Part shown: in pieces, positions 37,289 through 47,737 of the stretch
Numbering within the stretch: position 1 is the stretch's first letter
How the letters are laid out: every line of letters starts with the position of its first letter
Source: Druceiella hillmani
Taxonomy: Eukaryota; Arthropoda; Insecta; Lepidoptera; Hepialidae
DNA length: 64,000 nucleotides
Direction: 5' to 3'
Assembly (NCBI GenBank): GCA_039881145.1
Contig: JAYKKI010000006.1
Location: 22,318,501 to 22,382,500, forward strand
Made by a program: the position numbers and the translations under genes
Notes under the pieces: generated by a model
Told to the model about the DNA's origin: nothing
Databases searched by the model: none
The model's input: only the letters and a program-made list of their open reading frames with translations

Positions 37289-37417
37289 TATAAAAAGAAG
37301 TTTGAATCAAAACCATGCCCAAAAATGAAGAAATACAATAATATTAGGGGACGACCAATTAAAGAAAAATATATTGAGAGTGATAAGAGAAAATCTACCT
37401 TGGAATTAAGAGAGGTA
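37289..37417 (+). CDS. Candidate exon in left arm: basic RGRP peptide
   Basis: The frame is open from 37289 and could start at the ATG at 37325. It encodes MKKYNNIRGRPIKEKYIESD followed by KRKSTLELRE and then a splice-donor-like GTATAA at 37415; unspliced, the stop is at 37418-37420. RGRP is the core of an AT-hook. The whole GRP-x(6)-ES-x-KRK-x(2)-L-LRE layout resembles, from memory, the N-terminal basic segment of uncharacterised invertebrate transposon-linked proteins. The right arm holds the same exon (40716-40621) with only E/K, one silent change and K/I. No full protein can be assembled within the arm, so this is partial or a relic. Confidence 0.4.
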
Positions 37418-37802
37418 TAACATTTTGATTCATTATTGACAGTTAATTTCGCGTATCGAAGTCTAGTGTGTTTGTCACGTTAACGGCTTGTATAATGAAT
37501 GGTATCTATGAAAAATGATTCCTGTTTTGGAATAAAGATATTAAAAAAAGCTAAATGATTAGAGTAGGAAGTTCTGAATGTCATCAAAAGCATAAATGTG
37601 AGAAATCAGAAAAGGTCTCTTTAGATAATCACGTTAGTTGAAAAAAAAGGTGCAATTAAAATAACCGTCAAGTTCCAAGCAGTTTTTTTATATCCGGTAG
37701 AAAACAGTTTAAATTTAAAAGGTACAAATAAATATTATCAAGTAAATTATTTCTCTATTTTGGTCCCAACAACTTCTTAAAATTAAGTGAAATATGTTGC
37801 AG

Positions 37803-37880
37803 GAACAAGAGGTCGCTAAGGTCAAATATATGTACATAGCATTTATACATGTTGGATTAATTTGGTTGAAGACAAGTTAA
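37803..37880 (+). CDS. Candidate second exon in left arm
   Basis: An acceptor-like TATGTTGCAG ends at 37802. From there a frame runs 25 codons to a stop: EQEVAKVKYMYIAFIHVGLI then WLKTS. Joined in phase 0 to the preceding candidate exon it would give a small basic protein of about 56 residues. The right arm copy (40237-40160, minus) keeps the frame and stop with V/I, A/E, H/Y and S/I replacements plus one silent change. The acceptor and joint are inferred only. Confidence 0.3.
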   Translation, partial: EQEVAKVKYMYIAFIHVGLIWLKTS

Positions 37881-37997
37881 TGTATAGATTTTACCTCTAT
37901 TTGTTACTGGGTATACAGATTTATATTTTTAAGCCATCTTCACATTTCACCTTAACTTGGGGATACATTGTAAACAGTCTTCAAATTACTTTCACAG

Positions 37998-38062
37998 GAC
38001 TTGGTCTGGAGGGCGGCTATAGGTTTTCGGTGTCTACCTGTGTTTCACAAAACGCTATTTCA
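37998..38062 (+). other. Candidate 65 bp exon in left arm
   Basis: A pyrimidine-rich CTTTCACAG precedes 37998, and a strong donor match (GTAAGT) begins at 38063. The enclosed 65 bases are G+C-richer and open in two frames, giving GLGLEGGYRFSVSTCVSQNA or DLVWRAAIGFRCLPVFHKTL. The mirror copy at 40042-39978 (minus) keeps both splice signals and differs at a single base. I do not recognise either peptide. Confidence 0.3.
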
Positions 38063-38348
38063 GTAAGTTTTATCTAATGGTAGGTACATACATATATCAT
38101 TTCAATGAAAAAATCTTTCGCTTCGGGTGAGTATTAAAGTCCCACAATCTTCTTAATTTTTATATTACTTTTTTTGATAACTGCCAAATTAATTTAATTT
38201 GAACTTCCTCAACGTTAATTCTGAGACTTTAAAATTTATGCAAATCTGTAATTAATAGGTAAAAGAATTTTTAAACACTTTAAAAATATTTGAAAAAAAA
38301 TTAACGGAAACAAAAGAATTAATATTTAGAAAGTGTTTTTCCGACAAT

Positions 38349-38602
38349 TCGCATTACCCTGAAGTCGCATTACCCTGACTCATAAAAGTAACGACCTAAG
38401 CTTTGGCACTTAAAGCTTATTCATTCTTTTAATCACGTTACGTCAGTCCTAATATCTGGTCTTAATTAAACCTTAACGTGCAAGCAAAATATTTAACGGA
38501 AAGCTTTTCACCGATTTGTACTTCGTATTATAACGCAATATCTTCTTCACGCTCTTGCTGTAAAAGCTTAGGTCGTTACTTTTATGAGTCAGGGTAATGC
38601 GA
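38349..38602. mobile_element. MITE-like element with 40 bp perfect TIRs
   Basis: Terminal inverted repeats 38365-38404 and 38563-38602 match 40 of 40. They begin TCGCATTACCCTGACTCATA and end inside at AAGCTTT. The interior of about 158 bp has no coding capacity. Just outside the left end, the terminal phrase TTCGCATTACCCTGA is repeated once more (38349-38363), so the tip was duplicated or a second truncated copy abuts it. I see no clear target-site duplication. The perfect match of the ends suggests a recent insertion at the inner border of the left arm of the large inverted repeat. Confidence 0.8.
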
Positions 38603-39687
38603 TTTAACATGGAACTTCGGGTATGGAACAACAAAATTTTGTGGGTAAATCAATAAAATTAAATGTGACATCGCTATAGATAAGAAACATTTTTGTGACA
38701 TAGTTAATAATATCAAAGTAGTCGGAGAAATAGCAAATTGTCCGATATTATACATTCCTAAATAATCAAAGTTTTCTGTATTCGTAGTGCACCTAACAGG
38801 TGTTTTCGATTTTTTTACTTTATATATAAATACACACAAAAATAAAATAAAGACCTTTACTATAATTAAATTAAAAATCGTCCAATGAGATATATAAATG
38901 TACGGATTTATGATATTTATTATTACAGAAATAGTATAATAATTGAGTAAGTATTAGTAGAGCTGAATAATAATGTTAAATATTTCTATTGTAGTTGTAA
39001 ATCAAATTTATATTGCATAAATTTGCCATGTTTAAATAATACCCGTTCAAATTAATAAATTCATATTACGCACAAGAAGAGGGGTGTGTACGTATGTTAA
39101 TCATATTTATTTTTGATGTCTTTATTGCCATACTATATTACTAAAATATCCCGAACAAACCTAATTGTTTTTAAAAATATATTTTTACTTCTTTCCATAA
39201 TACCTTATAATTTAATACGTAATAAAATTAATAGTATTATAGCAAAACTATGTTAATTGATTTCGTAAATTCAGACCACGGTCCATTTTTTGTATAATAT
39301 GTACTTCGTCGATTTGATTTATAAATAAATTAAAAAATTAATTAATAATTTTAATTTCTCATTTTTTTCCTTAGTGAATAATTAATATGTAAATTAAGTT
39401 ATAAATTTCGAGAAAAGCCAAACCTGTGGAAACTGCACTGCTATAAAATATAACGTTTCTTATACTACTTCTACGCCCAGTTTCAACCTTTAATTGAACA
39501 CATAAAAAAAATATTAGGGTTGCGTCCTCTAAAATTGAAATCAATTTTTTTCTGAAATAATGTTAAAAATTGAAATAAAACAAAATAGAAACTATTTTAA
39601 TTATAACCGAACTAATAAAAGAAAAGTGTAATTTTTCATTAGTTAACAAAATAGTAAAGGAATTTACATGAAAAACACATAGTTGAA
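38603..39687. other. Unique spacer of the large inverted repeat
   Basis: This is A+T-rich DNA between the MITE-like element and the right arm. It contains the third copy of the DIVNNI-type motif (38697-38762). The 85-codon minus frame at 38839-38582 partly crosses the MITE end and has no known motif. No transposase block was recognised in the spacer. Confidence 0.5.
38697..38765 (+). repeat. Copy 3 of the DIVNNI-type motif
   Basis: The frame reads DIVNNIKVVGEIANCPILYI before a stop three codons on. The first 11 residues align with the copies at 17481 and 49189 (DIVNNI/DLVNKV then I/V-I/V-G-E/V). After that the similarity fades. It lies in the spacer of the large inverted repeat. Confidence 0.4.
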
Positions 39688-39977
39688 AATTGTCGGAAAA
39701 ACACTTTCTAAATATTAATACTTTTGTTTCCGTTAATTTTTTTTCAAATATTTTAAAGTGTTTAAAAATCCTTTTACCGATTAATTACAGATTTGCATAA
39801 ATTTTAAAGTCTCAGTATTAACGTCGAGGAAGTTCAAATTAAATTAATTTGGCAGTTATCAAAAAAAGTAATATAAAAATTAAGAATTAAGATTGTGGGA
39901 CTTTAATACTCATACAAAGCGAAAGATTTTTTCATTGAAATGATATATGTACGTACCTACCATTATATAAAACTTAC

Positions 39978-40042
39978 TGAAATAGCGTATTGTGAAACAC
40001 AGGTAGACACCGAAAACCTATAGCCGCCCTCCAGACCAAGTC
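39978..40042 (-). other. Candidate 65 bp exon in right arm
   Basis: This is the mirror image of 37998-38062, with the same acceptor CTTTCACAG and donor GTAAGT and one base difference inside. It is the partner for judging whether the arm carries spliced sequence. Confidence 0.3.
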
Positions 40043-40159
40043 CTGTGAAAGTAATTTGAAGACTGATTACAATATATCCTCAAGTTAAGGTGAAATGTGA
40101 GGATGGCGTAAAAATATAAATCTGTATATCCAGTAACAAATAGAGGTAAAATCTATACA

Positions 40160-40237
40160 TTAAATTGTCTTCAACCAAATTAATCCAACATATATAAATT
40201 CTATGTACATGTATTTGATCTTAGCGACCTCTTGTTC
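40160..40237 (-). CDS. Candidate second exon in right arm
   Basis: This is the mirror copy of 37803-37880. The TTGCAG acceptor is kept, and the 25-codon frame (EQEVAKIKYMYIEFIYVGLI then WLKTI) ends at the same stop position. Replacements relative to the left arm are V/I, A/E, H/Y and S/I. Confidence 0.3.
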   Translation of the reverse strand, partial: EQEVAKIKYMYIEFIYVGLIWLKTI

Positions 40238-40620
40238 CTGCAACATATTTCACTTAATTTTAAGAAGTTGTTGGGTCCAAATAGAGAAATAATGTACTTG
40301 ATAATATTTATTTGTACCTTTTAAATTTAAACTGTTTTCTACCTGATATAAAAAAACTACTTGGAACTTGACGGTTATTTTAATTTCACCTTTTTTTTTC
40401 AACTAACGTGATTATCTAAAGAGACCTTTTCTGATTTCTCACATTTATGCTTTTGATGACATTCAGAACTTCCCTACTCTAATCATTTAGCTTTTTTTAA
40501 TATCTTTATTCCAAAACAGGAATTATTTTTCATAGATACCATTCATTATACAAGCCGTTAACGTGACAAACACACTAGACTTCGATACGCGAAATTAACT
40601 GTCAATAATGAATCAAAATG

Positions 40621-40716
40621 TTATACCTCTCTTAATTCCAAGGTAGATTTTCTCTTATCACTCTCAATATATTTTTCTATAATTGGTCGTCCCCTTATAT
40701 TATTGTATTTCTTCAT
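40621..40716 (-). CDS. Candidate exon in right arm: basic RGRP peptide
   Basis: This is the mirror copy of 37325-37420. It reads MKKYNNIRGRPIIEKYIESD then KRKSTLELREV and stop, with the same GTATAA donor-like signal after LRE. Within the ATG-started frame it differs from the left arm by one silent change and K to I. Surrounding non-coding arm sequence is similarly well conserved, so this conservation alone does not prove selection. Confidence 0.35.
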   Translation of the reverse strand: MKKYNNIRGRPIIEKYIESDKRKSTLELREV

Positions 40717-40892
40717 TTTTGGGCATGGTTTTGATTTAAACTTCTTTTTATACTAATTATTTTTAAAGGGTTTTCAAATCACTGCGTAAGTAATCGTAAC
40801 AAATTTTATTTCAAATTTTCTTGTAATGTATTTAGGGAGTTTATGTATATTGTAGATAATACCCAAAGTAAACAAACAAAACAAAATATTTT

Positions 40893-41698
40893 TCCGATAA
40901 CTATAATTTTGAATACCAGGAAATTTATTAGAATTTGCTATTAGTTCAATTTAAAAATATTGGAATTCTATTATTTTTTACCAACGTTCATTAAAGCAGT
41001 ACCCACAAATACGAAGAGGTTTTTTTAGATTTATTTGAATGTTTTGTGCGATGTCTGTCTTTAATATTGTTGAACGTATGCAAATATCTTGGCATCCGCT
41101 TGAGTGCATTCAACCTAATAAAGTTGAATGTACTCATCAATATAATACAAGTAAATACGGGATATAGATTTAATAATATTTTGTTTGAAAACGTGAACAA
41201 CAATGCAGGATTTTTCATTATGTTTATTTTTATCCCATGTATTAAAAGCATGCCTTTCACAATACAGTATTACAGGTTTTTGATGGTATTTTCAAGAAAA
41301 TGTAACTAAATATATTTTTAACATATTTTGTGTATTGCTCGTACGACGTAATTTATTCCATTCTAGAAAAGGGTACCCAAAATTTGTTTAAGGGACGATA
41401 AATAAAATGTTTAAGTCCTATAATCGTAATCATATATCATGGGAAAGACAGACTCAATATGTACATGAAAACTTGATTCATATTTAAAAGCAATATTTAT
41501 TTATGGCAATACCAGGTTTAGATTAAAAAAAGTTTAAAATTTTCATAGGATATTCAGTTTCACAGTCGATCATGCAGATGCGCTAAATGCAAGTTTCACT
41601 AATGAAATTCTGCCGATTTTTTTTGGAATAAAACAAGACATACGCGTTTACAACTACGGCATTGCGAATATTTCCTTTGATAATGTATGTTTGTGTAA
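40893..41698. other. A+T-rich DNA with no supported gene
   Basis: Overlapping frames on both strands at 40991-41309 (89 and 87 codons) have no recognisable motif and are mirror readings of the same sequence. The start of this stretch weakly resembles the continuation of block A. Confidence 0.45.
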
Positions 41699-41787
<89 letters not shown>

Positions 41788-41797
41788 TACATATATA
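41699..41797. repeat. (TA)n microsatellite
   Basis: This is an alternating TA tract with single G, A and C interruptions. The minus-strand Ile-Tyr frames over it are artefacts. Confidence 0.97.
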
Positions 41798-41979
41798 AAT
41801 CTTTGTACTAGGTTGGAAACTTATAAACTCGCCACTGTTTTCGACCGATTTGTGGAATGTTACAGAAGCTTCTAGAATATTTCTTATAGGGTATATAGAG
41901 AGTAAGGCAATCGAACTTCTGTCGAATTTTGCAGTTTGAAATTTAGAGCGAAGAATCAGCGAAGTATCACGTAATATAT

Positions 41980-42660
41980 AAATGATGGGTAAAAGTAAGC
42001 CCTCTTACGGTAGAGTCAACACTTCCAAGGATTCAAAGGAAATTTTAATTGCCCAATAAACTTCATCCAAAGCGACCTCCTACATTGTTTTATAAAAATT
42101 TAAAAAGCCTTATTGAAACAGATCCCAGACTAATTTGGCATTGTTTTGCCGAACTATTTTAATTCTCTTATACTGTAATGGAAAAACAACTTTCTGCTTT
42201 GAGAAAGAAGTGGAAATATTTCGTTTTGCTACCATATGAGCTAACATCCTTTAAACTGCAGAAGAGAGCTAACGTGTTCTTGGAGCTACTGAGTTCCCCT
42301 CGTACTAACGAGAGGTTAACGTATCTGGTTACAGGATGTGAAAAGTGGGTAGCTTATGTTAATTTTTAGCGTAAACGCTAAAAACTGAGCAAAGTTACCG
42401 CTAAACTGCCATTAAATTAAAGCAAAGTTTGTTTTTATGTGATAATGCCCGACCCAACGTAGCAAAAGTAATGCATGAAAAACTACTTTCACTTGAATAG
42501 AGTATGACTTCACCCACCGTACACTCCAGATCTTTCTCTATCTAAATAAAAAAATTAAAGACGAAAGTCATATCAAAATTGAACTTCACCGGTTCTTTAG
42601 TCTATGATTTCTGACAATAGAGCTCTCTACAAGGACAGTTGACAGGAAGTTGCCTACTTA
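41980..42660 (+). pseudogene. mariner-type transposase relic 1
   Basis: This is a decayed DD34D mariner transposase. The frame at 42178-42369 contains LLPYELTSFKLQKRANVF and later LVTGCEKWVAYVN, matching the family's WVPHEL and TGDEKW blocks; the first catalytic Asp is replaced by Cys (codon 42337-42339). The second block, CDNARPNVAKVM, is at about 42438-42473 with its Asp at 42441. The third, HPPYTPDL, is at 42511-42534 with its Asp at 42529. Only about 100 bases separate the first two blocks, against nearly 100 residues in intact elements, so an internal deletion is present. There are also stops and at least one frameshift. Upstream, weak N-terminal similarity may begin near 41980. No terminal repeats were found, and the 3' side runs into a (TA)n tract. 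It is inactive. Confidence 0.85.
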
Positions 42661-42678
42661 ATATATATATATATATAC

Positions 42679-42769
<91 letters not shown>

Positions 42770-42777
42770 TAGAGAGA
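42660..42777. repeat. (TA)n/(GA)n compound microsatellite
   Basis: Alternating TA with a few C, G and A interruptions ends in a short GAGAGAGAGAGATAGAGAGA tract. It directly abuts the 3' end of the mariner relic. Confidence 0.95.
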
Positions 42778-43014
42778 ATGTTCTGACTATAGATTAATGA
42801 TTAAATATAAATTGCATAATTCTGATCCCGTACGTAGGATTATGTAAGTCTTTCATATTAAATCTAGTTTAGCATAAATTACGGTCTTTGAAATGCATCA
42901 ATTTATATTCATCCTATTTCACTTCGAAGTAAATACAGTATTGTCATCGCACAATAGTGAGAATACTCACGTATTTTCTTCTACATGATTTTCACAATCG
43001 CTTCATTAAAATTC
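42778..43014. other. A+T-rich DNA, nothing seen
   Basis: No supported feature. Confidence 0.55.
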
Positions 43015-43220
43015 TTCATTCGTCTCTGTACGTGGAAAAATAGTTAAAATGGCGGCGGCATTTTCTGCGTCGCACACAGCAATTACCGCGTCATTAACCC
43101 ATCGTCATAAGCTTGCTCCCTAGCACTGCGGCTATTTTATTTCGCTTCTGAGACCATTGGTGGCGGTCACAAACTAAAATATTCTATTCAATTTCCCGCT
43201 TTATGTTAAACGGTTATTTG
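43015..43220 (+). repeat. G+C-richer island, copy 1 of a pair with 51.4 kb
   Basis: The sequence around AAAATGGCGGCGGCATTTTC, then GCGTCATTAACCCATCGTCA, then GCGGCTATTT, GGTGGCGGTC and TTAAACGGTTATTTG matches 51400-51605 in the same order and orientation. The island is clearly less A+T-rich than its flanks. An ATG at 43049 opens a frame of about 20 codons in this copy and about 38 in the other, but the peptides do not align well. A regulatory or repeat origin is therefore more likely than coding. Confidence 0.55.
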
Positions 43221-46200
43221 TTTTTATGGTAATTTTAATTTTTGTCAAATTAATATTAATTACTCTAGAAAGATATTTTAATATGTCAATACCTAAAAGC
43301 ATTTCTCCTTCGGGACAATTTTCGAATCATAAAAATAATTATGTTCTGAAATAAGGATTTCGAATCATACTTATTCAGTAATCCCATGATAAATTTAAAG
43401 TATTTTAGAAAATTTTCAAATTAAATCATTTTAGTTTGTATATTTACAAATATATTGAATACACTAAGATCATATCGTTTAGTTCATTTAAGAGAAAAAT
43501 GGAAACAATATTTCCAAAAATATCCATTACGATTTTCATGTGAAATGCAATAATATTCACATGACAGAGTTATTCGGACCTGACCTCTGCTCCAATAATT
43601 CCTAGACAAGTGAAATTCTTGTGCGGGTTTCACTTAGTGATTGAAAAAGGACATCCCTATTTTTATCAATCCATAAAAATATTTGCAGATTTATGTAAAA
43701 ACAATAATTGCCCGGATTGAATATATTTGGTAAGCGTTTACGCACTGCTCATCTTAACTACTTCATTAAGAATCATTTTACCCTGTTCACATCCGATTAC
43801 GCTCAAAAACTTTACGCTCGAAAGTAACCAAATCTTTAACCCGTTTATAGTAATTTACCTCCAAGTATAGGTATCCACAATAAAAGAAATATTGCTTATA
43901 AATTAAAAATCCTTCGTGTTCATTAAATACCGCCTTACATTCTAAAAAACCTCAGTAATTTTTTTTTCATATTTAGAATTTTTTTATGAATGTTTGTTAA
44001 AATTATTTTTAAGCTTTTTGGTTTATATTTTTTTTATTTTCACGTTTTCTTCTTTCAATTCCATCTTTTTGAGGAGTACCCGAAAGAAAACGAATACCGT
44101 TCACTCGTTCATCTATGACTAAGATCTTTCAGGTGAAAGTAAAATGTCCCTAAGACATCTGAGGTTATTAAGACCTTGTGTTGTATATATTGGTACACTT
44201 GGAAATACAAATATGTCTGGCATATAAGAAGATCATTTAAAAAAAAAAAAACAAATAAGTACAAAGGTAAACGAGTACACACATCTAAAAAATTATGTAC
44301 ATGATTAGTGAGCCAAACGGAAAACTGCTATCAAGTAAATTCTAAACATACATGCTGTAATTTTTTGTCTGGAGTTTCGCCGGCATGTATTTGTATCCAT
44401 CTTTATCCGTTGTAACATCTATCTATAGAAATGTTAAATCTTTCGCAGGTTTAATATATTCGTTGTTTCATCTGTTGAAATAGAATAGTAAATTTGTATC
44501 TTTAATTAAAAAATTTAAAAAAATCATTTTAAAGGAAATCTGTTGTTTTTAGTCATAAGGATTAGTATATACGTCAAGTCGAATTTTTGACCTTATCTTT
44601 ACCGAGTTTTTAATAAATTCGTTTCACGGTTTTGGCGTAATTTAAAAACAAACATTTAAATACTTAAACTATCAAATTATCAGGAAAACATGCACGTATA
44701 CCTAGAAAATTATTTTTTTTGGAAAACAGGTCCAAAGCTTATTCAAAACAAGGTTTTAAGTTAAAGAGATTAACAAATATAAAGGAAGACCGATGTGAGA
44801 ATTACACGCGTTAAATTGCTTATTTTCCCCTCCTTTTTTAAATTCTAGAAAAGCTCGCATACAAATAATTCATTGAAGATCACCGGTCGTATTTTAAAAA
44901 ATTAAACTATCAGGTGCGAGTGCAACTCAAACACCAAGAATTCCATATATATTAAGATACTTAAAAACATTTGCGGAAACATAATATTTCTAGTTAAATT
45001 ACTTAAAAATATTTATTTTTTTACAATCTAAACGATTTTCTGCTATATCCCTCACAGCTGTAAAAACAAATTAATTGAAAATTGTATAATTCCATACAAG
45101 ACTAGGAGTCATTAAAATTTCTCTTTGTGTGAACTTCAAGACCTCTTATTTTGCTGAGTTTTAAAATTTCAGGACGACAAAAGTACCCTATAAGTTTTAA
45201 TAACCAGTGAGGAACTCTATTGTATGAATAAAAAATACGTTTTAAAGGGTCATATCTTTAACCAAAAAAATTTGTACAATAATTTAAAGCAATAAGGCTT
45301 AATATATTATATTTTAGCTTGATTCATGATGGCTTCACATTTATTAAGGGCTTTGACAAACGGCGACAATTGTATGACAGACAACAAAGTAATTCTGTAA
45401 GGGTTTTGATTTTGTTCTAATTTTGAGGGACGGAGCATTATACAAGGTTTGAAAGCTTTAGTGTGAAAGTCCCAATAAGTCTTGGTAGTTTTTTGAACCG
45501 CACAATTCTTTAGACATATGCATACATAGTTACATCCTAAACATTTCAGCATACCTTTGTCTGTTTTCATAATAACATCGAAAATCCTCGTCATTATTTA
45601 TATCACATAAACTCCTTTAGCAAATATCCAGTTTTTGATTAAGTTTCAAATTAAAGATGTATAAAACAATGTATTATTGATTTTTAAATTGTTTAGTACT
45701 ACTATATTTATGATAAATATAACCTCATAGGAAAATATTTTTGTTAATACCCCGAATGTATATAGAAAAGTCTAAAGATTGTTAATATTTTAAAAAAGTA
45801 GAGGAAAGCAAATTGTACAAACGAATTAGGCGACTGAAAAAAACACTTGAATTTCAGGAAGTTATTCCACATATTCATTTGACTGCATAAAAATAAAGAA
45901 ATTGTAAAGATTTTGAGTAACTTGTTCATTGTCCTTTCATACTCACATCGTACGTTATTTCATCACTTTTCGCCATTAATGTATTTCTTTAGCAGGTGCC
46001 CAATGTTGTAGTATTACTTTCTGGATGAAGTTCAAAATGTCCATTGACCGATAGTTGCGTTTGTTAATTAAGATATTTATATTTTCTATTATACGGTAAT
46101 TGGAAAATTCTTCTCTATATCTACATACAATATTTCTTGGCTTTTTTATGGTAATCAGTGTAATCAAAAACATAAAAAGAGTTCCAGTTCAAAAAATTTA

Positions 46201-46924
46201 CTATAAAAAGCGATCAAGTTTTTTAGAGCTCTCCTAGAGATATATAAATAACTAAGTTAGATATTTGGATCCAAAATTGATTACAATAAATATCATGTTC
46301 ATCGTAACCATTAACTCGATATGATGGATTATTTACAGATATTTACAGCTCGAATGTACTTTATTTTGTGGATCCTATCATAGGTAGTATCATATGGTGC
46401 ATCGATATAGATGATTTTCTCGTTATATATTATGTGAAAGAATTTAAAACCTATTTCCATTGTCTGTATTCTATACAAATTATATCTGGATGGTTGAATA
46501 AACACAAAAATGATTTGTTTAAATATTTGTACAAGAACTTATTTGACGTTTTTCATTTAATTTTTTAGTTACAGTTTTTCAAAATTTGTACCAAAATTGT
46601 TTTTCTGTTTCCCCTATATGTACTCCTAAATAAAAAAAAATATTCAAAGCACGCAAAATAGAGAAAAAATCTTTAATTTATTCATGTTACACGTTAATTT
46701 TAGTCTAATTTATACAAAATTTATATGATTTGTAATTTTATTATGACTTATCATGATGGCATAATTATAATTTCCTTATTTCAGAAATTAATCTTTAACT
46801 TAAAATTTTAAGTCTAATTTACAAAAAATAAATTATTTCTATATAGTAGATAGTCAAAAATTGTCAAAAATTGTCAAAAATTTATATACATAAGAGGCAT
46901 CCCAATGGACATATCAACGCCCAG
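43221..46924. other. A+T-rich DNA with no supported gene
   Basis: No recognisable gene or element was found. The 95-codon minus frame at 45594-45307 contains a Cys cluster (KCLGCNYVCICLKNC) but no spacing I can assign to a known zinc-binding domain, and it is within chance length. Other frames at 45744-46568 are hydrophobic A+T-driven peptides. Confidence 0.45.
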
Positions 46925-47691
46925 CCCATACCGCTAATGATAAAATTTTAAGTTTGGAGAGGGTGTTGATTTTATAATGGAGGCATCGCTGGAGAAGGAA
47001 GTTTTCGAAATTCATCACCTAAGGGGGTGAGAAGGTGTGACTAAATTTGTACGGGCAAAATAATTTATGGTAATTTTGGCTTAAAACTGGGTGTTCATAC
47101 TCTTTAACAAAAATAATGTTACCAGTGTTTCAGGATTTTCCGAGATACAACCTCTAAGGGGATGAAACGGGGTGGTTAAGTGTGCATTGAAAAAATAGTT
47201 TTATGGTAATTCTTACTTATAACTGGGTGTTCATGCTCTGTAACTAAAATAATGTTATTCATGTTTCAGGATTTTCCGAGATACAACCTTAAGGGGGGGG
47301 GGAAGGGGTGGCCAAATTTGTATGGGAAAAATATTTTTAAGGTAATTTTTACTTGAAACTTGGTGCTAATTACCTTTAATACAAATAATGTAAGAAAAAA
47401 CGCAACGCCTAGGGGGTGAAAAAGTGTCAAATTTATATGGGAAAAATGATTATGGTAATATTTACTTAAAAATTTGCATTAAGGCTTTTCAATTCAAATA
47501 ATGAAACAATTATTAAAGAATTTTTGATATTATTTAAGAATTTTTCATTTTAGAAGGTGAAAAGGTGTGGCTAAATTTGTATGGGAATGTTGTTATGGTA
47601 ATTTTTAATTAAAATTTGTTATTAATGCTTTTCCATGCAAATCATTAAACAAGTATTTAATTACTTATTTATCTACTTCAATGTATCTAAT

Positions 47692-47692
<1 letters not shown>

Positions 47693-47734
<42 letters not shown>
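47693..47734. repeat. (TA)n tail of the SINE
   Basis: This is a pure TA tract that directly follows the 3' end of the minus-strand SINE. It probably arose as, or expanded from, its terminal simple repeat. Confidence 0.9.

Positions 47735-47737
<3 letters not shown>

Larger units (their letters stand above)
37150..40892. mobile_element. 3.7 kb long-inverted-repeat structure (foldback-like)
   Basis: Left arm 37150-38349 and right arm 39688-40892 are reverse complements along their whole length, about 1.2 kb each. They look about 95% identical by eye with only single-base changes and small indels. The outer tips read AAATATTTTGTTTTGTTTGT on each inward strand; the inner tips read AATTGTCGG on the right and CCGACAATT on the left. 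The 1.34 kb spacer begins with a MITE-like element. Long terminal arms with a short unique centre are the hallmark of foldback-type DNA transposons. An inverted segmental duplication is the alternative. No target-site duplication could be identified with confidence. Confidence 0.85.

Noticed and set aside
45307..45594. Cys-rich 95-codon minus frame as a zinc finger
   Set aside because: The spacing of the cysteines fits no zinc-binding pattern I know, and there is no supporting context.
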